Positions 11,784-21,100 of a stretch of DNA of 64,000 nucleotides are shown here, in pieces. The notes under the pieces are model-generated. The model was not told the origin of the DNA. It worked only from the letters and a program-made list of their open reading frames with translations, and did no database searches. Each line of letters begins with the position of its first letter. Position 1 is the first letter of the stretch. The stretch spans positions 23,334,001-23,398,000 of the forward strand of contig OZ038530.1 in the NCBI GenBank assembly GCA_964036665.1, read 5' to 3'. The DNA comes from Gordius sp. MW1. Taxonomy: Eukaryota; Nematomorpha; Gordioida; Gordea; Gordiidae. The translations under genes and the position numbers were made by a program.

Positions 11784-13496
11784 TCTTATATATAAAAATG
11801 AAACTATGTATGTATGCCGCAACCAATTTTGAAAACTACCGGACCGATTTGGCTCAAAATTTCACAGTTTATTCCTGCCACTCCGGAGCGTGTTTTAAGA
11901 TATGTTCCAGCCAAATCGGTCAAGTAGTTTTCGAGATATTTTGTTTTATGCGTTTTGATGTTGTATCGAACGTCAATCAAACGCCCTCATCACGTACTGC
12001 CTATCTAATATCTATCGTGTAGTGTAGGTAGTGTGATAAATGCAGTAGGCATGTGTTGCGGAAAATGAAAACTTTCTACGCACTTTGAAACATATCAAAG
12101 CCATTTTTATCTTATTTTTCACGTCAATTATTATTAATTTTATTATTATAGGACAGTCGTGTCCCCCCCCTCCTGCGTGGCTAAATAAATTAAAAAATCT
12201 AATTTTGTAATTTTTTGCACGTATAAGAAGAAAAATGAAAATACTTTTAACAAAGTGCCAATAAATGTTGATATATCCATGGGCGTACCCAGGTTTTGAA
12301 TTAGGGGAGGGGGGCAGATTAAAAAAAAAGGTCTTGACTACCCAAAAATTTTCCTGAGAGCAAAAAAAAATAAAAAAAGGTCTCGACTATCCAAAAATTT
12401 TCCTGCGACCGTAATTTAAATTTCATTTTACCAAAATAATTTATATTTATGTGTAAATTCGCTAATACGCATCTGTATTATTTTGAGTTAAGTTCAAATA
12501 GGGGGGGGGGGGGGGGAGGTAGCCGCGACCCCTGCCCCCGCCTGGCTAATTAAGGGGGGGTAAAACATAATTTTTTTTATTTTTAAGGGTTTTTGTATTG
12601 AAATCCTTCTTTTTTTAAATTAGGAAGGGGGCAGCCGCGCCCCTTGCTTCCCCCTGGCTAATTAGAGGGGGGGGGGCAGCCTCCCCCCTGGCTACGCCCA
12701 TGATTATGATATTGTTTTTTAATTACATAAAAATAAAAAAAATTGCTTGAAGGGCCAGGGGGCCAAAGATTTTTTCCTTGGGGGGGCCATGGAGCCAGGT
12801 TTGCCTGGGCCTTGGACCCTCTTTAACTATTTGTTTTTTTTTGCATAATAAACACTTACCAATTATATTTGATATATTCCTAATCTATTGAAATTTATCT
12901 ATATGCTCCCCCCTAATTAGCCAGGGGGCAGACGGCGCGGCTGCCCCCCTCCCTAATTAAAAAAGGATCAAATTTCAATACAAATACCCTTAAAAATTAA
13001 AAAAAAATTATATTTTGCCCCCCCCCTAATTTAAATTACGGTCGCAGGAAAATTTTTGGATAGTCAAGCAAAATTTTTTAATAATCTGTTCCCCCTCCCC
13101 CCTAATTCAAACCTGGGTACGCCCATGATATATATTCTGCTAATACATCCGGGTAAATGGCAAAACAACGTTTGATTTTTCGTTAAGTAAACTATATGCG
13201 TATCCGTATCCGCCTTTTGTTTATATTTTATCATAAAGACCAAGCGCAATATTTTTTTTTTGATTATAGGTAAATTTGACTTAAAAAAATTTGCTTCGTG
13301 AAAATTTAAATTCGAACATTATTGAGGTAAAATTTTGTGTTTTTAACCACCTTTAAAAATATCAATTATTGTTATTTTTCGTATAGTTGAGTTTTTAAAA
13401 AAAAAATTTGGTAGTTTTAAATTTTCTTATTTAAATTTTTTAATTTTTTTTAAATTTTTTTTAATATGGCAAAACAACGTTTGCCGGGTCAGCTAG
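11784..13496 (+). mobile_element. Non-autonomous Helitron
   Basis: The 5' end is TCTTATATATAAAAATGAAA after an A. The 3' end is GGGTCAGCTAG followed by T, so insertion is between A and T with no target duplication. Just inside the 3' end is the typical short hairpin: GGCAAA, loop ACAACG, TTTGCC. No Rep/helicase frame is present. A composite TIR element sits inside it. Confidence 0.8.
12278..13127. mobile_element. TIR element(s) of the CATGGGCGTAGCCAGG family inside the Helitron
   Basis: The outer ends CATGGGCGTACCCAGGTTTT and AACCTGGGTACGCCCATG form inverted repeats, with ATATAT on both sides as a possible target duplication. A second internal end at 12680-12702 (CCTGGCTACGCCCATG) suggests one copy nested in another. 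Long G and C runs fill the ends. Related pieces lie at 23578-23726, 31873-32047 and 45150-45206. Confidence 0.6.
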
Positions 13497-13899
13497 TAAT
13501 AATTATAATAATGAATCGAAACGCGTTATCAAGTTCAATGATGCGTATTCATGTTGATAAACAATCATATATGGGGAGAAATAAATAAATAAGTATAAGC
13601 GCGTCGGGGGGGGGGGAGAAATAACATACGCGTACTAGGAATTTAATGTAAAGGAATAAAGTTCTATGTAGTATGTACTACAACTACACATTAAATAGCA
13701 TGGCCAGGAAAGGCAGATGGTGTCGTAGACTACATTCTCGCGTATTATCATATACGTGTCGTATATGCGCGTTGGGGGGGGGGAATTAACACTCGTACTG
13801 AAATTAATTAGAAAGGGAGATACGTGTAACGTCGGCGTCCCTTTGTATAAATGAACATGGGGGGGGGATATATTATCCTCGTATCGTACTCGTAACTCC

Positions 13900-14136
13900 G
13901 GATACGATACCTTCCCTTTTTCCAAAAAAATTAGGACCAGGGGTAGATAAAAGAATAATTGATATAATGCAATCGGATGGTTTTATCAACAACGTTCTGA
14001 TTATGGATTTACAATACTAATAGTAAAAATATATTATATCAAAAACATTATACCAACTATTCAAAAATTATTATATATGACATGTGTAACCTTCAATGCA
14101 ATCACATGGTCTTTTCTTTTAAAGAATTAGGTATTC
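13900..14136. other. No recognisable feature
   Basis: Short AT-rich stretch between the G-run repeats and the 62-bp tandem array. Confidence 0.3.
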
Positions 14137-14430
14137 ATGGATAACGGGATGTTCCTGGAACAATTTTATCCAATATCCCTGCGCTGTGACGGTTGTTCAT
14201 GGCAAACGGGATGTTCCTGGAATAATTTTATCCAATATCCCTGCGCTGTGACGGTTGTTCATGGCAAACGGGATGTTCCTGGAATAATTTTATCCAATAT
14301 CCCTGCGCTGTGACGGTTGCATGGCAAACGGGATGTTCCTAAAATAATTTTATCCTATCCCTGCGCTGTGACGATTGTTCATGGCAAACGGGATGTTCCT
14401 GGAATAATTTTATCCGAATAATTTTATCCA
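14137..14430 (+). repeat. 60-62-bp tandem repeat, 5 units
   Basis: Units contain AACGGGATGTTCCTGGAATA, ATTTTATCCAATATCC and CTGCGCTGTGACGGTTG. AACGGGAT begins at 14143, 14205, 14267, 14327 and 14387. Units are nearly identical, so the array is young. Confidence 0.85.
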
Positions 14431-14639
14431 TTCTATTCAGAAGAAGGGGGGGGGGGCAATTTGAATTCCAAATTAATTTTTCTGTATAAATTATTTCCTT
14501 TTTCGTTTTGTAGAATAATTCATGGTTTCCTCCTTCGGGCGTGAGTATCTGACACCATTTTTGTGTTCCAGCGGCGCGGGAAAAATAAATAAAGGAAAAG
14601 ACGTGTATGAAAAGACGTGTATACTCCAGTATACAACAT

Positions 14640-15005
14640 ACTTAGCAAAATTTATTTATAAACTTAGCATATAATTTAAATACTTAGCATAATTAATTTA
14701 AAAACTTAGCAAATAATTTAAATACTTAGCAGTAATTTAAATACTTAGCATAATATAAATAAATATTTAACATATAATTTAAATGCTTATCAAAACATTA
14801 AAATACTTAGCAAATAAATAAAATACTTAGCAAAACAATAAAATACTTAGCAAAATTTATTTAAATAATTAGATGAATAAAATACTTAGCATTTGAATTT
14901 AAAACTTAGAATTAATTAAACGAATAAAATACTTAGCAAATAAATAAAATACTTAGCAATGACGCTAAAAATACTTAGCAATTTGAAAAAATAGTTAGCA
15001 AATAA
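14640..15005 (-). repeat. TGCTAAGTAT minisatellite (inverted orientation)
   Basis: Repeats of AATACTTAGCA(A/T) with 15-30 bp spacing, the reverse complement of the array at 7952-8190. Confidence 0.75.
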
Positions 15006-15289
15006 TTTGTTGTGATTCTTTTAATAGCTCTCAAAGTTTCCTTTCTAAAAGTCAAAAGGGTAAAGATGGCTAGAGGTAGTGTCGTTATCTACACTTAATG
15101 CCATCATAATCAAAAATCTATTGTGAGAAGCGCTTCCCTAGTTTAAGTTCCATTTTTTAATGATCCCCTCCCCTATGATTTAACATCTCAGATAAAATTA
15201 CTATAGAGCGAGTGTTGTTAATTTTATAGCACCGCCACATGTAACTTATTTTCAAGCTACATTTGTAAAGCTTTGCAGAAATTTAATCC

Positions 15290-16150
15290 TACTCAATTTT
15301 CGTAAAAATTTATTAAAAATAAAATGAACATAAAAAAGTTATAAATCGACATTGGAACTATTTTGATACAAAAAAACACAGGCATGAAATTTTCCTCTTT
15401 TAAATTTGTTCTCCGCTCTTCATAAATGCCCGCTGACGAAAAACACCTCTCACTCGATGCAGATGAAGCAGGTGTCAAAAAATCTTAAAAACAAAGGAGC
15501 CAAGCGCTGGAATTTTTTTTTGAGAGATAAAGCTAGTTTATTAATATATATCTAGACATAATTTTTATAATAATATTAAAGAAAGCATTATATGAGCAAT
15601 ATGTCTTCATCTTCCTCTTTTAGAGGCCAGGAATCCAAAAAAAGATTTGAAATTAAATTTTGCAATTAAGATTGCTATTGATTGTTTCAGTAAAAATGCG
15701 GGGGAATATTTAAAGGGAGGGCATCGCCTGCCTATTTCTTTGAACGCCATTTTTTCATAGGATCCTGAATAGGAGGAAACCATATGTAGTATTTCCATCA
15801 TTCCAAAAATTCTATTTTTTTCCTGTTATTCTTAAACTTAGAAACAATTTCTTTAACTTTATAAAATTCTTTTTAAATATTGAGCTATTAGCAGTAGATT
15901 TTTTCTGTTCCATACTCAATTATTTGTTATTAGAAAATCGCGAAATGAATGAATGAATGTTTAACAAATTCCTAACTTGCAATTGATTAAATTTTGAAAT
16001 TTTATAGATTGTTTTAAACATAATAAAGGACTACTTAGGCTATTACTTCTAAATTAATCCGAACCTGGCCTATAGTTTATGAATTAGGCCCGGCCGGGCC
16101 CGGAATTTTAAAGCCTCATAATTTCGGGCCCGGGCCACATAAGTAAAATA
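15290..16150 (-). pseudogene. hAT transposase remnant, C-terminal dimerisation region
   Basis: The minus frame at 15293-15478 gives TPASSASSERCFSSAGIYEERR, the conserved hAT C-terminal dimerisation motif. The rest of the element is AT-rich and ends near 16140 in GGCCCGG-rich sequence. It matches, inverted, the element at 33226-33858 (shared runs such as CCATACTCAATT and GAAATGAATGAATG). A LINE fragment interrupts it at 15515-15815. Confidence 0.65.
15515..15815 (-). mobile_element. 5'-truncated LINE fragment (same family as 48609-51590)
   Basis: Begins at a T run (the poly(A) end of a minus-strand insertion). It encodes on the minus strand KYSPAFLLKQSIAILIAKFN, which matches the C-terminus of the larger LINE copy ([20 protein letters not shown]). 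Confidence 0.7.
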
Positions 16151-16619
16151 GAACAATAAATTATGTTGAGTTCTATTGTTTGGTTACAATTTCCCTCAAA
16201 ATGGCGCTTTCTATACTTGCTACAAAATTATGAGCTGTTCGGCAGTCTATTGTTTTATTAGGTGGCCCGTCAAATTGCCGAAAACCATCTTGCCGAATTA
16301 AGTCCCAATATTAAAAAATTTCCCCCACTTAAAAAATGTCCCTCAACAATTAAGCATATTAGCCATTCAATTTCGGATTAAAGTTAATATTTAGGTATTT
16401 TTTTATAATAAAATTGATAATTATTATAAAAGGTACTCAATTTAGGGCCTTCTTTATAATAATAGAGAAATGTTCGGTAATGTCCCAGGATAAATTCGGC
16501 AATATGGTTTTCGGCGAGTTGATAGGGCACAGTTTTATTAGTCTATGATATCTGTCGTTACTAGCGCAAGATGTAGCAAATTGCACCATATTATCAAATC
16601 AGCATGGCTTTTTAATTTT
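15964..16619. repeat. Left copy of a ~650-bp direct duplication flanking a LINE
   Basis: Starts ACAAATTCCTAACTTGCAAT and ends CATGGCTTTTTAATTTT. It is almost identical to 17511-18151, with about ten substitutions and a 15-bp difference near 16530. It includes the right end of a hAT element plus about 470 bp of DNA that also lies upstream of ACAD9. Confidence 0.85.
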
Positions 16620-17510
16620 TTTTTTTTAAAGTTTATTGAATCAAATACGTAGATATTGACAATACAGGATATGAAATAAATATATATAAAAAAAATTAAA
16701 AAATCAGTCTACATCGAAATCATCAGCTAAAAGAGGCCACGAGTCGGCCAGAGATTTAAAGTTGTATCTCGCTATAAGGATACCGAGTCTTTGTTTAAGA
16801 AGAAAGGGTATAGAATGTTTGGAGGGAGGTGAGCGTCTTCCTAGCTCCTTAAAAAAACCTAAAGCTTATTTACCAAAGGTGCCCGAACATGAGGCAACCA
16901 AAGGGATAAAAATGTTAGAGTCCAAAAGGGCTTTGTATTTATTAAATTTTCGCCCCTCAGCGGCCAAAAGAGAATCAATGGTAAGGTTTGAGGGGGCGAA
17001 GAGGTCTACGCAGGTAAAATCCCACTTAATTGGCAGGCCATTGCTCCAGGGAACCAAATAGGATCCGTCTGGTCGCATGCGACCCTCCAAAGAGGGGTCT
17101 GATAGTTATAAAATAGACGGGATGTTGGCTTTTTTAGGGAAGTTTGAATTAAAATATTGGCTTTTTGATGTCTAACATATTTATATTTATTGGCTAGGCA
17201 ATGTAGGGGATGCCTGGCTTGTTCATCCACCCCTACATTACAGTTACGACACGTAAAAGGTTTTGAAAATTTTATTCCAAGCCGTAGAGCTATGGAATAG
17301 GAAATTTCTTAATCTTCTAGCATCGTCCCTAAGAATATGGTGGGATAGGCCTCTAGCCATTCGTGGCCAGAGCCATCTAGCAGGAATGACCTTAGATTGG
17401 CACACTGGGCGGCATCGCAGCTCGAAATTAGGTAATCGACGGAGCGCGACACCAGCCCAGCATCCCAATCCTTTTGTCGTGAGGTGATTGGTTGGGGTGA
17501 ATCAGGGTTG
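16620..17510 (-). mobile_element. 5'-truncated RLE-type LINE insertion
   Basis: A T run at 16619-16629 marks the poly(A) end. The minus strand then encodes, with frameshifts, the C-terminal part of the LINE seen complete at 48609-51590: KDWDAGLVSRSVDYLISSCD, a CxxC...HxxxxC finger (CRNCNVGVDEQARHPLHC), and MRPDGSYLVPWSN with WDFTCVDLFAP. The last motifs resemble the RPD...D..T restriction-like endonuclease of R2-type elements. Confidence 0.75.
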
Positions 17511-18151
17511 ACAAATTCCTAACTTGCAATTGATTAAATTTTTGAAATTTTATATATTGTTTTAAACATAATAAAGGACTACTTAGGCTATTACTTCTAA
17601 ATTAATCCGAACCTGGCCTATAATTTATGAATTAGGCCCGGCCGGGCCCGGAATTTTAAAGCCTCAAAATTTCGGGCCCGGGCCACATAAGTAAAATAGA
17701 ACACTAAATTATGTTGAGTTCTATTGTTTGGTTACAATTTCCCTCAAAATGGCGCTTTCTATACTTGCTACAAAATTATGAGCTGTTCGGCAGTCTATTG
17801 TTTTATTAGGTGGCCCGTCAAATTGCCGAAAACCATCTTGCCGAATTAAGCCCCAATATTAAAAAATTTCCCCCACTTAAAAAATGTCCTTCAACAATTA
17901 AACATATTAGCCATTCATTCTCGATTTAAAGTTAATATTTAGGTATTTTTTATAATAAAATTGATAATTATTATAAAAGGTACTCAATTTAGGGCCTTCT
18001 TTATAATAATAGAGAAATGTTCGGTAATGTCCCAGGATAAATTCGGCAATATGGTTTTCGGCGTGTTGATAGGGCACAGATATCTATCGTTACTAGCGCA
18101 AGATGTAGCAAATTGCACCATATTATCAAATCAGCATGGCTTTTTAATTTT
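17511..18151. repeat. Right copy of the ~650-bp duplication; ACAD9 5' flank
   Basis: Second copy of 15964-16619, directly abutting the ACAD9 start codon at 18154. It probably contains the working promoter, so part of that promoter now exists twice, separated by the LINE. Confidence 0.8.
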
Positions 18152-18153
18152 GT

Positions 18154-21100
18154 ATGGCGAAGCTTGGTCTTTTTTGGCATAATAGCACAAGATCGCTGAG
18201 GATTTTTTCAAATCAATGCCAGCTGCCTAAACTTAAAATCGATATTTTAGAAGAACCCTTGCAACATTTAAAAACAGATCTTAAGCCTAGGGCGATTACA
18301 AAAACAATTAAAAAACCAATAAAAGACTCTTTTTTGAAAAATTTATTTTTAGGACATTTTGAAACAGTAAATAAATTGATTATTAATAATTCATGATGAT
18401 CTTAGAATTTGCTCTTATATCCACAAATTAACAATAAAGACACCAAAAGACTACATGAATATCTAAAAAATATTCAGGATAGTTTCAGAAAAAGTAATAA
18501 TATTTATCAATGTTTTTATTATTAAAGAAATTTCCATCGTAAATGAGTTGAATAACACAAATGGTGATTTATCAGACATAAAGAAGTTCAAGCTATTAGG
18601 ACTTATTGTTCCCCATGAGTATTGTAAGATTAGAAATATACTTATAAACATATTTTAGATGGGAATGAGGTGTCTGCAATGGCCATTGCTTACTTGGCAG
18701 AAATGTTCTCATTCAATACATCCCTAGGATTGACAATATTAGCCCATAATTATTTTGGAGTTTCAGTAAAATTATATTCTATTAGGTTTTTATTTAAAAA
18801 TAGGGAATACTTTTGTCAGAAAATGAAAATTTAAAAAGGGAATATTTGACTAAAATAACTAAAGGAGATTTGTTTGCCACTTTGGCATTAAATGAGAGAT
18901 TGATGTAATTTAAAATAAACATTCCTATTTTAATTTATTAGGGGTTATGATATTAATAATATTGATACCCAAGCCACTGTCTATCAAGATAATTTAGGCA
19001 ATAAACGTTATATCCTTAACGGTCATAAAACATGGATTACAAATGCAAAAAAAGCAGATATATTTATAACATTTGCAAAAATTCATGACCCATCAACACC
19101 AAAGGTTTACCTATAATATTGAATTATGATCCAAATTATTAGTTTATATATTAATAATTTTTTAATGCCAAATTTCAATACAATTCAAGAGTATTAAAAA
19201 AAAATTGCTACATGTTTTAAAATAAAAAATAATATTATTATATGGATTAAATTTTTTTGCCTTTATAGCAACATAACAACTCAGAAACACCCAACAAAAT
19301 CATGTGCTTTTTAATTGACAAAAGAAAAGGTTGTGGTAACATAATTGTAGGTGATAACTATGAAATGGTTGGACTTAGAGGATTAGATAGTAAAAAACAT
19401 TTTTATACGACTTGCATTTCTTTAAATAAATATGTATCTTACTAAATATTAGCCATTTAGAATATTAGTTTGAGAATATTTGAACTACACTAAATTTTAA
19501 TAGCTTGTTAATAGTTAGTATTTGAATACTTTTTTATGATAAAGTTAATTTGCATTGGCTATGTATAAGATTGACCAAATTTATATTATTGATTAAATTT
19601 GACCAATATAATTTAACATATAATATATACTTTCAAGTTGCTGATGTTAAGTTTGAAAACGTTGATTTGGGGGAATCAGATGTTATTGCACATCCTGGAC
19701 ATGGTTTTAAGGTAATAACAATCCTTTTTCAATCTAATTCTATTAAATATTTAAAGTATTTAATTTTAAATTTTTTTTTGCATATCAGCTTGCATATGAT
19801 ATCATAGGTCAAACTAGATTTGCAAGTGCTCTCCTTTACAATGGTCTCATTAAATCATTGATAGGTATAATTTCCTGTAAATAAAAACAAAATCATTTTA
19901 TAAATGTTACAGATGATTTATTGGACAAGTTGAATCATAAAGAATCATTTGATCGTACTTTGGGAGAATATCCATTGATACAAGAAAGGGTTGGACGTCT
20001 TTCAACCAAATTATATGCCATGCAAAGTCTTACTTACCTAGTAGCTAGTAAATCCACCTCCTTCCTACCCAAATAATAACATATTTTTACTACGCTTGAA
20101 CCTTAACCCGTAGACTAAGCTTATACTTGCCAAATTTGCTTTTTGATTCAGGTTTAAAAGATGATTATCATGAATACGATTCCGAACTGGAAGATGGATT
20201 ACTTCGAATTTATAATGCATCTACAGCTAATGAATGTCTTGAAGAGTTATCGGATTTGAGCGGGAGGGAGGCTTATTTAACATCATCAAACATTCAACGG
20301 GCTTGGACCGACTTCAAAGTTTTAACTGCTTTTGAAGTAAACATTCTTTTCCTCTCTAACCTTGTGTTTTTCACAAGTTTGTCTAGCAATTATTGTTGTG
20401 CAAAAATAGAGTCTTAGTCAACTTTTAGTTTTCACTATGTAAAATATGCTAACGTTTCCACTTAAATTAAATCTATATATATATGATATTCCAACAAATC
20501 TTTTTTTAGCGAATGTGCCATGTTATTTTGGTGATTTTTAAAAATTATTTTAAGGTTTTACCTCGATTTTATAATGCCGATCAAGCGAAACAAACACTTT
20601 GGGACTAGCTTATAACGAGCGCATTGATTTTATATTAGTCCCTCATAAATTATATATATTTAATTAAGTGCATGTAATTTTTAATTTTTTTATTTTTTTT
20701 TGAACTCGGTTTTTATAAAAAGAATTACATATTTTGTGAAGGTGAGATAAATAAATTAAAAAATTAAGTAGAAAATAATCTATATATATATTCATTTGCG
20801 TCATTACGCCCCTTCAGGCTTTTATTGTATCAAATTTATCCCTGTGTTGCTTATTGTTACTTATTAGGGCAGCAGAGATACGGCCAGAATCCACGTATCC
20901 CTTACAGCTTTGAAAAGCGTAGGATCCTATTATGGAATTGAGATTGGAAAGATGAGACAACCGCATGCCTATCCCGAATTCCAGCTCAAGTACGCTTTGT
21001 TCGGACTCAGTAGCGTAGGTAATATGAGTACCGATCCCGATTCTACAGTTGGACGCCTGCTAAATACCTTGTCTAGGCGAAATTTGCGTTTAGGCGACCA

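Larger units (their letters stand above)
11328..14640. repeat. Long-range inverted repeat arms around a Helitron
   Basis: The left arm begins GTTGTATACTGGAGTATACA and continues with ACGTCTTTTCATACACGTC, about 55 bp at 11328-11382. It is repeated inverted at 14588-14640. A second inner pair matches in inverted orientation: ACACGCGCTTATACGTATTT with a flanking C run at 11405-11460, and 13500-13625. Poly(G) runs of 9-18 nt punctuate the interior (12500, 13605, 13776, 13860, 14447). The structure looks like a foldback element that a Helitron entered later. Confidence 0.5.

Noticed and set aside
7952-15005. CRISPR-like or other defence array
   Set aside because: Repeats are tandem without unique spacers, and the DNA is eukaryotic.
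16762-17487. Plus-strand open frames of 74-99 codons
   Set aside because: Antisense shadows of the truncated LINE.
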